Origin: Acinetobacter sp. ANC 3903
GTDB lineage: Bacteria; Pseudomonadota; Gammaproteobacteria; Pseudomonadales; Moraxellaceae
Length of the DNA: 64,000 nucleotides
Direction of reading: 5' to 3'
Assembly: GCF_002135315.1 (NCBI RefSeq)
Contig: NZ_NEGA01000002.1
Location: 163,231-227,230, forward strand
Below are positions 43,607 to 52,979 of this stretch, piece after piece. Each line of letters opens with the position of its first letter. The stretch's first letter is position 1. Under the pieces are notes generated by a model. That model ran no database searches and was not told the origin of the DNA. It saw only the letters and a list, made by a program, of their open reading frames with translations. A program made the translations under genes and the position numbers.

Positions 43607-43863
43607 GCAATCTTGCTGATGAATTAAAGCAAATGATTATTGATGTTCTGGCCCTTGAGGACATCAGCATAGAAGATATTGAAACCGATGCCCCTTTATT
43701 TGGTGATGGCTTGGGTTTAGATTCTATTGATGCATTGGAACTCGGTTTGGCTTTGAAAAAGCGTTACAACATTCATTTGAATGCTGAATCGGCAGAAACC
43801 AAACAGCATTTTAAATCAATTCAAAGCCTGGTGGCTTTGGTTGAAGCACAGCAACAGGCATAA
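43603..43863 (+). CDS. Acyl carrier protein (APE, first copy)
   Basis: An 86-residue ACP with the phosphopantetheine attachment Ser41 in GLGLDSIDALEL. It carries the growing polyene chain between ketosynthases, ketoreductase and dehydratase. It overlaps the acyltransferase stop by four bases and is followed after 9 bases by a second ACP; paired ACPs are a hallmark of APE clusters. Confidence 0.92.
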   Translation: MSNLADELKQMIIDVLALEDISIEDIETDAPLFGDGLGLDSIDALELGLALKKRYNIHLNAESAETKQHFKSIQSLVALVEAQQQA

Positions 43864-43872
43864 GAGGTTGGG

Positions 43873-44121
43873 ATGTTAACTCAGGAACAAGTACTGGAAA
43901 AACTTAGAGAATGGATGGAAGATCTGTTTGAAATTACCCCTGAAGATGTTCAGCTGGATGCAAATTTAGCCACAGATCTGGATGTCGACAGTATTGATGC
44001 GATTGATCTGGTGGTTAAAATCAAGGAATTGACCGGTAAACAGGTCAATCCTGAAGATTTTAAAAGTGTACGCACAGTGCAGGATGTGGTGACTGTGATT
44101 CAGAACATGTCTGCTGCATGA
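43873..44121 (+). CDS. Acyl carrier protein (APE, second copy)
   Basis: An 82-residue ACP with phosphopantetheine Ser40 in LDVDSIDAIDLV. It differs clearly from the first ACP (different helix I and acidic face), so the two are probably specialised, for example one for initiation and one for elongation. The stop overlaps the start of the membrane protein gene (ATGA). Confidence 0.92.
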   Translation: MLTQEQVLEKLREWMEDLFEITPEDVQLDANLATDLDVDSIDAIDLVVKIKELTGKQVNPEDFKSVRTVQDVVTVIQNMSAA

Positions 44122-44672
44122 AACTGATCTTTAAAGGGATAGTGGCAATCGGGTTGATGCTCTATCCCTTTTTAGTGGGCTATAGTTTGGCACATGGACA
44201 ATATGTCTGGGTCAGTAGCCTGCTGATTGTCTTGGGTCTAGTGCGCCTGTTCAGTAAGGGCAATGCCTTGCTGTGGCCCTTAACCGGATTTGCGATTTTG
44301 TGTGGCAGCTTAAGCCTGATTTTAAAAGATCATGCCTGGCTGAAACTGTATCCGGTGTTTATGAGTGTAGGGGCATGTATAATTTTTGCCTCGACTTTAA
44401 TTCGACCACCGTCAATGATTGAGCGTTTTGCCCGTTTGGCAGAACCGGAGTTACCCGAAACCGGGGTGATCTGGACTCGTAAAGTGACCATCGTCTGGTG
44501 TGGTTTTTTTGTGCTAAATGCCCTGATTGCTTTGGCAACCGTGCTGTTTGCCTCTATGCAGACCTGGGTGCTGTATAACGGCTTTATTTCCTATGTGTTG
44601 ATGGGGCTATTACTACTGGGCGAATTTATCTTGCGTAAACGACAGCAGCGCTTAAACCAAATTCAGGAATAA
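44118..44672 (+). CDS. APE-cluster inner membrane protein
   Basis: A 184-residue integral membrane protein with about five hydrophobic helices (IVAIGLMLYPFLVGYSLAHG at the N terminus; VWCGFFVLNALIALATVLFA near residue 130) and a basic C-terminal tail RKRQQRLNQ. It belongs to the conserved but uncharacterised membrane proteins found in aryl polyene clusters. The role is unknown; anchoring the synthase at the membrane is one possibility. Confidence 0.75.
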   Translation: MKLIFKGIVAIGLMLYPFLVGYSLAHGQYVWVSSLLIVLGLVRLFSKGNALLWPLTGFAILCGSLSLILKDHAWLKLYPVFMSVGACIIFASTLIRPPSMIERFARLAEPELPETGVIWTRKVTIVWCGFFVLNALIALATVLFASMQTWVLYNGFISYVLMGLLLLGEFILRKRQQRLNQIQE

Positions 44673-44684
44673 AAACAGAATATT

Positions 44685-46355
44685 ATGTTGTGTCATTTTC
44701 AAAATCATCTTCATTCACTGAAACCGCTGTGTATTCAGCCCGATTTAAGCCAGGTCTGTTTTCAGGATTTCTGGCAGGATGTGATACAACAAAGGCATGA
44801 AATTAAGGCACTTTCACAGGACAGTTGGGCGCTTTGGGAGCCTGACAGTTATCAATTTTTAGTGCTGCTATTTGCGGCACTGCTGGCCAAAAAACAGGTG
44901 CTGTTGCCACCCAATCGGGTCAGTGATCTGGAAAAAGAACTGGCCGAGCAGAATATTTATTTTTTACAGCGTCAGCCAGTCTCTGCTTCACAAAATCAAA
45001 CGATTGAACTGAATCTGGATGATGCTTTTTTAAATCAGGCGCAGATCTATTTTTACACTTCCGGTTCAACCGGTCAGCCTAAAAAAATCCCGCGCAGCTT
45101 GCGTCAGTTACTCAATGAAGTGCAGGGACTGGATGCCAGTTTTCAGTTAGCTGAACAGGCGATTGCCATCGCGACAGTGAGCCATCAGCATATTTATGGT
45201 TTGCTGTTTAAGTTGCTATGGCCACTGGCAAGCGGGCGCTGTTTTTATCAGGCACAGCTGGCTTTCCCGGAAGATGTCGCGGATATTCAGAAAAAATTAG
45301 CTGCTTTTAAGCTAGAGAATTATGTGATTTCCAGTCCGGCATTGTTAAAACGCTGGACTCAGGATGTGCTGTTACAAGATTGCTTAACGGTATATTCATC
45401 CGGTGGAAAACTGGAATCCGGTGTACGGCCGTATCTGAACCGGCCGATTACCGAAGTCTTTGGCAGTTCGGAAACCGGCGGGATTGCCCATCGCCAGCAG
45501 GATGATGCCTTGTGGACACCGTTTGCCAATGTCGATATACAGGCTACTGAACAGCAGGAACTACAAGTTAAAACCAATCAGGCTTTTAGTGCAGACTGGA
45601 TTTTGACTGGCGATAAAGTTGAACTGCTTGAAGCAGATAATTTAAAAAGCCCATTCCATTTGTTGGGACGTTTAGACCGCATTGTCAAACTGGAAGAAAA
45701 GCGCTTAAGTCTGGATGCAATTGAACAGAAAATTGTCGAGTTGGATGACATGCTGCAATGCCATGTGCTGATTCTGGAACGGGAACATCGTCAGATTTTA
45801 GCCTGCGTTGCGGTATTGTCAGAGCAGGCTAGACAGCAGCTGCAAAATAGCAGTAAAGCCCAATATGTCGCGGCCTTAAAGGCCCAGTTGAAAGCCAAAC
45901 TGGAAAGCATTGCCATTCCAAGACAGTGGCGTTTTTTGACACAATTACCGCAAAATTCCCAATCTAAGCTGAATAAACAATACATGAAATCCTTATTTCA
46001 ACCTATGTTATTGCCTATTGTATTGGAACAACAGAATGATGCGGATTCAGCGTCATATCGTTTAGAGTTTTCACCTGAACTGGAATGCTTTAAAGGGCAT
46101 TTTCCGGACTATCCTATTTTCCCGGGTGTAGGTCAGATCGGGTTTATTCAGCATTTTGCCCGCCAGACTTGGGTCGACTTGGAATGGTGTAACGGTTTTG
46201 AGCAGTTGAAATTTCAGGATCTGATCAAGCCTTTTATGGTGCTGCAATTAAAATTAACCAGAAAATTGCACAAAGTCAGTTTTGAACTCAGCCATGCAGA
46301 TCAGACCTTGGCCTCTGGACGATTGTTGTTTAAAACACCGAGCGATCAGATTTAA
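44685..46355 (+). CDS. AMP-dependent acyl/aryl ligase fused to hotdog dehydratase
   Basis: A 556-residue fusion. Residues 1-435 are an adenylate-forming ligase with the P-loop YFYTSGSTGQPKKIP, FGSSETGG and the C-terminal RLDRIVKLEEKR. Residues about 445-556 form a FabZ/ApeI-like hotdog domain with the active-site signature HFPDYPIFPGV. The ligase probably activates the aryl starter (a cinnamate-type acid from the ammonia-lyase) for loading on an ACP, while the hotdog domain would dehydrate 3-hydroxyacyl-ACP. Both active sites look intact. Confidence 0.82.
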   Translation: MLCHFQNHLHSLKPLCIQPDLSQVCFQDFWQDVIQQRHEIKALSQDSWALWEPDSYQFLVLLFAALLAKKQVLLPPNRVSDLEKELAEQNIYFLQRQPVSASQNQTIELNLDDAFLNQAQIYFYTSGSTGQPKKIPRSLRQLLNEVQGLDASFQLAEQAIAIATVSHQHIYGLLFKLLWPLASGRCFYQAQLAFPEDVADIQKKLAAFKLENYVISSPALLKRWTQDVLLQDCLTVYSSGGKLESGVRPYLNRPITEVFGSSETGGIAHRQQDDALWTPFANVDIQATEQQELQVKTNQAFSADWILTGDKVELLEADNLKSPFHLLGRLDRIVKLEEKRLSLDAIEQKIVELDDMLQCHVLILEREHRQILACVAVLSEQARQQLQNSSKAQYVAALKAQLKAKLESIAIPRQWRFLTQLPQNSQSKLNKQYMKSLFQPMLLPIVLEQQNDADSASYRLEFSPELECFKGHFPDYPIFPGVGQIGFIQHFARQTWVDLEWCNGFEQLKFQDLIKPFMVLQLKLTRKLHKVSFELSHADQTLASGRLLFKTPSDQI

Positions 46356-46367
46356 AGGTAAATGTAT

Positions 46368-47102
46368 ATGCAGCAATGTTTTGTGATTCCAGTTTATAAC
46401 CATCCTCATTATATTGAGGCCCTGGTTGAGCATTTGGATCATTTTCAGAAGCCGATCATTCTGGTCAATGATGGCAGTGATGCTGCATGTACTACGCTTT
46501 TACATCGCATTGCTGAACAGCATCCAAGCGTGGAGCTGGTTGAACATAGCCATAACCAAGGTAAAGGACAGGCGGTGATCACCGGTTTGCGTCATGCGCA
46601 TAAACTAGGTTTTAGCCATGCCTTGCAGCTTGATTCGGATGGTCAACATGACTGGCAGGATGTCGCCAAATTCCTTGATATTTCAGCACAACATCCAGAG
46701 GCGATGGTGATTGGTCAGCCAATTTTTGATGAGTCTGTACCGAAAAAACGCCTTTATGGCCGTTATGCCACCCATATCTGGGTGTGGATCAATAGCCTGT
46801 CTTTAGATATTAAAGACAGCATGTGCGGTTTCCGGGTTTATCCTTTAGCCGCTACCATTAAGGTGCTGGATTCTGCAAAATTTCAGCCGCGTATGGGCTT
46901 TGACAGTGAAATTCTGGTGCGTCTGAAATGGGCCAATCTGCCTTTTATCAATGTGCCGACCAAAGTCATTTACCCTGAAGGCGGTATTTCTCATTACCAT
47001 GTCTGGCGAGACAATCTGGGCATGAGTAAGGCTCATGCCAAATTGCTGGGCGGGATGCTGATTCGTTTGCCAAAATTGCTGGCACAGAAAGTAAAAGGTT
47101 AA
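46368..47102 (+). CDS. Family 2 glycosyltransferase
   Basis: A 244-residue GT2 enzyme of the dolichol-phosphate-mannose-synthase-like group. It opens CFVIPVYNHPHYIEAL, has VNDGSD, GKGQAVITGL and the metal motif DSDGQHD, and then SMCGFRVYPL. No membrane helix is evident. It probably adds a sugar to the polyene or its lipid anchor. AAAGG lies 9 bases before the ATG at 46368; another ATG at 46362 is too close to it. Confidence 0.87.
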   Translation: MQQCFVIPVYNHPHYIEALVEHLDHFQKPIILVNDGSDAACTTLLHRIAEQHPSVELVEHSHNQGKGQAVITGLRHAHKLGFSHALQLDSDGQHDWQDVAKFLDISAQHPEAMVIGQPIFDESVPKKRLYGRYATHIWVWINSLSLDIKDSMCGFRVYPLAATIKVLDSAKFQPRMGFDSEILVRLKWANLPFINVPTKVIYPEGGISHYHVWRDNLGMSKAHAKLLGGMLIRLPKLLAQKVKG

Positions 47103-47106
47103 GTTT

Positions 47107-48036
47107 GTGGCCGAGCTAAATTCAAACAAATGGAGTGACATTCAAGAACGTGGTGGCATGACCTCACTGAGTCTGGTACTGGCATTCTATCGTCTGGGTG
47201 GCCGATGGCTGTGTCGGGCACTGATGTATTTTGTGATTCTGTGGTACTGGCTATTTTCGACCGTCGCACGTCAGGCTTCGCTGCAATATTTAACTCGATT
47301 ACACCATTTCGCAGGCAAAAATTCTCCCTTTTCGCACACCCCGAGTCTGGCCCATAGCTATCAGCATTTCATGCAGTTTGGTGAATGCATTCTGGATAAA
47401 ATTGAGGGCTGGCTGGGAAAAATCCCGGAGCAGCAACTGGTTTTGCATGGACACGAACATTTCCGTGCACATTATCAAAAAGGTGCGGTGATTGTGGTGT
47501 CGCATTTCGGCAATATTGAATTGCTGCGTGCTATCAAGTCGGAACATCCGCAGAAAATTAATGTCTTGGTCTATCAAAAACATGCCACCAAATTTAACCA
47601 GTTTTTGAAAAAACTCAATGATCATGCCGATGTCAATCTGGTTTCGGTAGATGAACTGGGCATTGAAACGGCCTTGGTATTGCAAGAAAAACTGGATCGC
47701 GGTGAATGGGTCATAGTTGCAGCAGACCGTGTGCCAGTGGAATCGGATCGGGTACAGCCAATTTCGTTTTTAGGCGAACAGGCCAACTGGCCACAAGGCG
47801 CGTGGATTCTAGCCAGTCTGCTTAAAGTTCCGGTGCTCGCCGTGTTTTGTTATCGCGTGGCCGACAACTTTGAAGTGCATATTCACTCGATTGCCGAGCA
47901 ATTGAATTTTCCGCGTAAAAGCCGTATTCAAGCCATGCAAACGACGACCCGTCAATATGTGACCTTACTCGAGCAGCACTGCATTCGTGCGCCCTATCAA
48001 TGGTTTAATTTTTATAATTTCTGGAACAAACAATAA
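47107..48036 (+). CDS. LpxL/HtrB-like acyltransferase
   Basis: A 309-residue acyltransferase of the lipid A late-acyltransferase type. An N-terminal membrane helix (about residues 33-55) is followed by the catalytic VVSHFGNIELLRA (HxxxxE). It starts with GTG, preceded by AAGG; Met18 is an alternative. In many APE clusters a glycosyltransferase and this type of acyltransferase occur as one polypeptide; here they are separate genes 4 bases apart. It probably joins polyene chains to the glycolipid anchor. Its stop codon overlaps the ammonia-lyase ATG by one base. Confidence 0.82.
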   Translation: MAELNSNKWSDIQERGGMTSLSLVLAFYRLGGRWLCRALMYFVILWYWLFSTVARQASLQYLTRLHHFAGKNSPFSHTPSLAHSYQHFMQFGECILDKIEGWLGKIPEQQLVLHGHEHFRAHYQKGAVIVVSHFGNIELLRAIKSEHPQKINVLVYQKHATKFNQFLKKLNDHADVNLVSVDELGIETALVLQEKLDRGEWVIVAADRVPVESDRVQPISFLGEQANWPQGAWILASLLKVPVLAVFCYRVADNFEVHIHSIAEQLNFPRKSRIQAMQTTTRQYVTLLEQHCIRAPYQWFNFYNFWNKQ

Positions 48037-49568
48037 TGCAAGTGTTAGTTGTTGGGGAAAATCCACTTTCAATTGAAGATGTCGTCGCTGTAGCGCGTCA
48101 GGAAAAATCAGTGGCTTTGCCTGCCAGTGCTGAATGGTCTGAATTGATTCAGCGCGGCGCCGATTTTCTGGATCAGTTGCTGCAAGATGAAGGCGTGATT
48201 TATGGCGTGACTACCGGTTATGGTGATTCCTGTCTGGTCGAAATTCCTGCGCATCAGGTCAATGAATTACCTTTGCATTTATCCCGCTTCCATGGTTGTG
48301 GGTTAGGTCAAAATCTGGATTTAATCACTGCCCGTGCAGTGGTGGTAACCCGTTTATGTTCGCTGGCACGTGGTTATTCAGGTGTTTCGCATGCGCTGCT
48401 GCAACGGCTGGTGTGGATGCTGAATGAAAATGTAATTCCGGTGATTCCCTCAGAAGGTTCGGTCGGTGCCAGTGGCGATTTAACCCCGTTATCGTATATC
48501 GCGGGTGCTTTGGTCGGTGAACGTGACGTTTACTATCAGGGACAAATCGTTCCGGTCAGTCAGGTGTATGCAGAAAAAGGCTTACAGCCTCTGGTGATGC
48601 GTCCTAAAGAAGGTCTGGCATTGATGAACGGCACCGCGGTAATGACCGCCATTGCCTGCTTGAACTATAAAAAAGCTGAACAGATCAGTTTGGCCAGCAC
48701 CTGCATTACTGCTCTGAATGTATTGGCTTTAGAAGGCAATCCGAGTCATTTTGATGAAGTGCTGTTTGCGCAAAAGCCGCATCCGGGTCAGCAAAATATT
48801 GCCGCGCAATTGCGGAATTGGCTAAACAGTGAAGTGCAAACCGAACATCAGAGTTCACGTTTGCAAGACCGTTATTCACTACGCTGCGCACCGCATATCA
48901 TTGGTGTGTTTGAAGACTCCAAACCCTGGTTACGCCAGTTTATTGAAAATGAACTGAACTCCAGTAATGACAATCCGCTGATTGATCCGGTGAATTTACG
49001 TGTGTTGCATGGCGGTCATTTCTATGGCGGTCATATTGCTCAGGCCATGGATAGCCTGAAAATCATGATTGCCAATATTGCCGATTTAATGGATCGCCAA
49101 TTTGCGCAACTGGTGGATTACAAGATGAATAATGGTTTGCCACGCAATCTGACAGGTGCAACCGATGAGCGTTTACCGCTGAATCATGGCTTTAAAGCGG
49201 TACAGATTGGCGTGTCGGCATGGACGGCAGAGGCCCTAAAACAGACGCTTTCTGCATCCATTTTCTCGCGCTCGACCGAATGTCATAACCAGGACAAGGT
49301 CAGCATGGGCACCATTGCCGCGCGTGATGCCAGTCGCGTGATTGTATTAACGGAACAGGTGATTGCAGCATTGTGCTGTGCCAGTGTGCAGGCCATCCAT
49401 TTAAGAACTTTGGATGGCAAATTGTCGGAAGTGCTCGATACATTTAAGGCCTGGGTGTTACAGACATTTGATTACGTGGTAGAAGACCGTCCATTGCAGC
49501 ACGAGTTGCAGCAACTGGTGGATCGTCTGGAAAATTTAGAATTATTGAATAGTGCACTTGTTCGCTAA
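48036..49568 (+). CDS. Aromatic amino acid ammonia-lyase (HAL/PAL/TAL family)
   Basis: MIO-dependent lyase, 510 residues. The MIO cofactor forms from Ala145-Ser146-Gly147 (GSVGASGDLTPLSY), and the catalytic Tyr is in YGVTTGYG (Tyr56). The substrate-selectivity site reads RFHGCG with Phe85-His86, unlike the Ser-His of histidine lyases. In an aryl polyene operon the expected reaction is tyrosine (or phenylalanine) to a hydroxycinnamate-type acid used as starter. No hut genes are adjacent, which argues against histidine catabolism. Confidence 0.88.
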   Translation: MQVLVVGENPLSIEDVVAVARQEKSVALPASAEWSELIQRGADFLDQLLQDEGVIYGVTTGYGDSCLVEIPAHQVNELPLHLSRFHGCGLGQNLDLITARAVVVTRLCSLARGYSGVSHALLQRLVWMLNENVIPVIPSEGSVGASGDLTPLSYIAGALVGERDVYYQGQIVPVSQVYAEKGLQPLVMRPKEGLALMNGTAVMTAIACLNYKKAEQISLASTCITALNVLALEGNPSHFDEVLFAQKPHPGQQNIAAQLRNWLNSEVQTEHQSSRLQDRYSLRCAPHIIGVFEDSKPWLRQFIENELNSSNDNPLIDPVNLRVLHGGHFYGGHIAQAMDSLKIMIANIADLMDRQFAQLVDYKMNNGLPRNLTGATDERLPLNHGFKAVQIGVSAWTAEALKQTLSASIFSRSTECHNQDKVSMGTIAARDASRVIVLTEQVIAALCCASVQAIHLRTLDGKLSEVLDTFKAWVLQTFDYVVEDRPLQHELQQLVDRLENLELLNSALVR

Positions 49569-49587
49569 ACCTGATGGGAAACAGACT

Positions 49588-50007
49588 ATGCATACCGATG
49601 TGATGATTGAAGTGCCCTTTCATGATGTAGATACCATGGACGTGGTCTGGCATGGGCATTATTTAAAGTATTTTGAAATTGCGCGCTGCAAGTTGCTGGA
49701 TCAGTTTGATTATAACTATAAGCAGATGCGCGCTTCTGGCTATGCATGGCCTGTGATTGAAAGTCATGTGCGTTATGCGCATGGCATCCTGTTTGAACAG
49801 AAAATTCGCGTGCGTGCCATTTTAAAAGAATGGGAAAACCGCCTGAAAATTGAGTATCAGATTTTTGATGCCGAAAGTGGTAAAAGGCTGACTAAAGGTT
49901 ATACCACGCAAGTGGCGGTGCATATTGAAAGCCGTGAAATGTGCTTCCAGTCACCGCAAATTTTATTGCAGCGTTTACACGCTTGGTCTGAGTTTAAACC
50001 GGAGTAA
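49588..50007 (+). CDS. Acyl-CoA/acyl-ACP thioesterase, 4HBT type
   Basis: A 139-residue hotdog thioesterase with the 4-hydroxybenzoyl-CoA thioesterase signature PFHDVDTMDVVWHGHYLKYFE in outline, the Asp being in the VDTMD segment. It probably releases stalled or finished chains from ACP. GGGAAA precedes the ATG at 49588; a GTG frame opening inside the lyase gene is not needed. Confidence 0.87.
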   Translation: MHTDVMIEVPFHDVDTMDVVWHGHYLKYFEIARCKLLDQFDYNYKQMRASGYAWPVIESHVRYAHGILFEQKIRVRAILKEWENRLKIEYQIFDAESGKRLTKGYTTQVAVHIESREMCFQSPQILLQRLHAWSEFKPE

Positions 50008-50012
50008 AGCAG

Positions 50013-50660
50013 ATGACATCTATCAATCTACAACGTGCAGCAGGATTATTCCTGGCAGGACTGCTGTCTCTGATCACGTTGCTGTCACAAGCAGTACATG
50101 CACAAAATCCGCAGCTCAAACAAATTTTTAGCCAGCTCTCCGAAACTCCAACCGTGCGGGCCAATTTTGAACAGCAAAAAAAACTGGCGAGCATGAACAA
50201 AACCTTTGTGTCCAAAGGCACGGTTTTGTTTTCCAAGTCACAAGGGGTGATCTGGAAAATTCAAAATCCGGTCAAAGCCGACCTGATTGTGACGCCGCGT
50301 AAATTGGTACAAAAAACCCAGCGTACTTATAGCCAGATTGAAATTGATAAATCCCCGTATGGTTCGGTCGCGACCATGTTCTTGCAATTGATGTCGGGTA
50401 ATGAAGCCGCGATCGCCAAAAACTTTAATGTTGTTTCAGCCAGTTATAGTCCTGCACAGTGGAATGTGGCTTTAACCCCGAAAAGCAGTCTGTTTAAGAA
50501 ATTGTTTGTTCGTGTCGATGCGCAAGGGCAGCGTTATGTTGACCGTATCGTAATTCGTGAGAAAGCCAATAACAGCACCACAATCCGCTTTAGCCAGCAA
50601 ACCACTCAATCCCAAACTTTAACGGCTGAGGAAAATGCACTTTTCCAACTGGCAAAATAA
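50013..50660 (+). CDS. LolA-like outer membrane lipoprotein carrier protein
   Basis: A 215-residue periplasmic protein with a clear signal peptide (AGLLSLITLLSQAVHA) and the LolA/LolB-like open beta-barrel pattern (TVRANFEQQKKLASMNKTFVSKG in outline, GVIWKIQNP). In the APE operon it is followed by an MMPL exporter, so it probably carries the lipid-linked polyene across the periplasm instead of lipoproteins. It overlaps the exporter gene by 26 bases. Confidence 0.86.
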   Translation: MTSINLQRAAGLFLAGLLSLITLLSQAVHAQNPQLKQIFSQLSETPTVRANFEQQKKLASMNKTFVSKGTVLFSKSQGVIWKIQNPVKADLIVTPRKLVQKTQRTYSQIEIDKSPYGSVATMFLQLMSGNEAAIAKNFNVVSASYSPAQWNVALTPKSSLFKKLFVRVDAQGQRYVDRIVIREKANNSTTIRFSQQTTQSQTLTAEENALFQLAK

Positions 50661-52968
50661 ATTTACCGCACTGTGGTTGATTGTACTCAGCGTGATTGCC
50701 ATCGCGCTGGGTACGGCATGGCTGAAAAAAGATATTCACATTCAAACCAATATCTTTGCCTTATTGCCGGAAGCCCATCATGATCCACGGCTGGAACGGG
50801 CACAGCAATATGTCAGTCAGCAGCTGAATGACAAAGTCTTTGTAGTACTGAATGCCAAAGATGATGCCGCCCTGAACAAAGCCACTACAACTTTTAAACA
50901 GAGTGTGGCAGCAACCAATTTATGGCAACCGCTACATCCACAGCTGGATAGTGAAAAGTTTGCCCAGGTTTTATATCAGCATCGTGCCGGTTTACTTACC
51001 CTGGCTGATCAGAAGCTGTTAGAACAGCAGGATTATGCCTCCCTGACTGAGCAGGGCTTGTTACAGATTATGAGCCCGGGCATGCCGGTGACTACAGAGC
51101 TGTTACAACAAGATCCTTTATTACTATTTCCACGTTATGCCGTGGGCTTATCCAGTTTACAGGGTGATCAGGATATCGAGCTGGAAGATGGCTTTGCCAC
51201 CATTCGCGATGAGCAGGGCATTTCCCGTCTTATTGTCTTGCAGCTCAAAAATAGCCCTTACAATATTGATTACCAGGAAAAAACTTCAGCCTGGATTGAG
51301 CAGGTAAATTTAAAACTGAAACAGATGCAGGTTGAGCCGCACTGGACAGGAACTTTGCTGTTTGCCCAATTCGGTACCACTTCAGCTGAAAAGGAAATTT
51401 CCACCATTGGGGTAGGTTCGACCATCGGGATTTTCTTCCTAGTGCTATTTGGTTTCCGCTCGGTTCGTCCGATGCTGACTGAAATGATTGCGGTAGGGAC
51501 CGGATGTCTGGTGGCATTCGCCATGACGCATTGGGTATTTGGTGAAATTCACCTGATGACGCTGGTGTTTGGTGCCAGTCTGGTCGGGGTCTGTGTCGAT
51601 TTTTCATTTTACTTTATGGCCATGCAGTCGCAGCATCGGCATATCGATGGCTTCGCAGTACTTAAACCGCTGCTGCCAAGTCTGTTTATGGGCCTGATGA
51701 CCACCTTGGTCGCTTATATTTTCTTGAGTTTTACTCCATTTCCAGGCTTTAGGCAGATCGCGGTATTTTCGATGGTGGGGCTGGCTGCGGCATGGATTAC
51801 CAGCATTTTATTGTTGCCAAGATTGCCGCCTTTAAATGCCGAGCCAGCGATTCGCCGCTTAAGTTTTATTGGCAAAGCACGCGCCTGGGTACAGGCCAGA
51901 AATAGTTTACGTTATGGCATGATCGCCGTTATTACCGTGGTCACTGGCAGCAGCTTGATGTTGCTACAAAGCAATGATGATATCCGTAACTTGCAAAGTA
52001 TGGATAAGAAGCTGCAGCAGGAAGACCAGTACCTACGTGAACGCTTTATGCAACAGCAAAGCAGCGAATACTTTGTGGTGCATGGCAACACGGCTCAGGA
52101 ACTGGAACAAAACGAACAGCAACTGCTACAGAAGCTGCAAGTTTTACAGGCGAAAAACAAGCTGGACGGTTTTCAGGCTTTAGGGCAGTGGTTGCCATCA
52201 AAAGCTATACAGCAACACAATATTGCGTTGTTGCAAGCCATTCCAGCCAGTGCCTTGCAGGACTATGCAACAGCCTTACAACTGAATCCGGCAGAAGTAC
52301 TGGCTTGGCAAAAACAACTTGCCCAGCAGCCTTTACTCAGTTCTGCTGAAATGAAGCAGCATCCTTTGGCCTTTTTACAAATCAGCCCAACCGAGCGTCT
52401 GGTGCTGTTGCAAAATGTGCATGATGTAACTGCCTTGCAGCAGCTGAATAGTCCGCAGGCCCAATTATTGCGTCCGGTGAACCAGTTGTCTGAACTGTTC
52501 CAGCAGCATCGTATTCAGGCACAGTGGTTACTGGTTTCTGCTTTAATCTGCCTGATGATAGGTCTGGGCATTATTTATGGCATCAAATCGATTTTGCCTT
52601 TGGTGCTACCGGTGAGTCTGGCGTTGATGACCACCTTTGCGATTCAGGCCTGGCTGGGTGTGGAAATCAATCTGTTCAGCATTATGGGCACTTTCCTGAT
52701 TATCGGGATTGGCGTGGACTATGCCATTTTCTACCGCCACGGACATGATCATCCGCAAGTGGTGGGCATGGCCTTATTCCTATGTATGATGTCGACCTTG
52801 CTCGGTTTCGGGTTATTATCCTTTAGCCATACCTATGCAATTCACTGCTTTGGTCTGACCGTGTTACTTGGGGTTATTTTTTCATTTATCTATGCAACAT
52901 TGTTTACATCATCCGATGCCAAACATGTTGTGCTTCAACAGTATCAGCCAAAAGAGCTGAGAAAATAA
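50635..52968 (+). CDS. MMPL/RND-family exporter
   Basis: A 777-residue inner-membrane protein with two repeats of one helix, a large periplasmic loop and five helices (RND/MMPL architecture). The first helix cluster contains GTGCLVAFAMTHWVFGEIHL in outline and VGVCVDFSFYF. The second contains IIGIGVDYAIFYRHGHD. The paired Asp residues in membrane segments (VCVDFSF and IGVDYAI) fit proton-driven transport. It probably extracts the polyene lipid from the inner membrane and hands it to the LolA-like protein. Confidence 0.88.
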   Translation: MHFSNWQNKFTALWLIVLSVIAIALGTAWLKKDIHIQTNIFALLPEAHHDPRLERAQQYVSQQLNDKVFVVLNAKDDAALNKATTTFKQSVAATNLWQPLHPQLDSEKFAQVLYQHRAGLLTLADQKLLEQQDYASLTEQGLLQIMSPGMPVTTELLQQDPLLLFPRYAVGLSSLQGDQDIELEDGFATIRDEQGISRLIVLQLKNSPYNIDYQEKTSAWIEQVNLKLKQMQVEPHWTGTLLFAQFGTTSAEKEISTIGVGSTIGIFFLVLFGFRSVRPMLTEMIAVGTGCLVAFAMTHWVFGEIHLMTLVFGASLVGVCVDFSFYFMAMQSQHRHIDGFAVLKPLLPSLFMGLMTTLVAYIFLSFTPFPGFRQIAVFSMVGLAAAWITSILLLPRLPPLNAEPAIRRLSFIGKARAWVQARNSLRYGMIAVITVVTGSSLMLLQSNDDIRNLQSMDKKLQQEDQYLRERFMQQQSSEYFVVHGNTAQELEQNEQQLLQKLQVLQAKNKLDGFQALGQWLPSKAIQQHNIALLQAIPASALQDYATALQLNPAEVLAWQKQLAQQPLLSSAEMKQHPLAFLQISPTERLVLLQNVHDVTALQQLNSPQAQLLRPVNQLSELFQQHRIQAQWLLVSALICLMIGLGIIYGIKSILPLVLPVSLALMTTFAIQAWLGVEINLFSIMGTFLIIGIGVDYAIFYRHGHDHPQVVGMALFLCMMSTLLGFGLLSFSHTYAIHCFGLTVLLGVIFSFIYATLFTSSDAKHVVLQQYQPKELRK

Positions 52969-52979
52969 GGTACCGTGCA

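Noticed and set aside
48036..49568. Histidine ammonia-lyase of a hut operon
   Set aside because: The selectivity site is not Ser-His and no hut genes are adjacent; polyene context favours an aromatic substrate.
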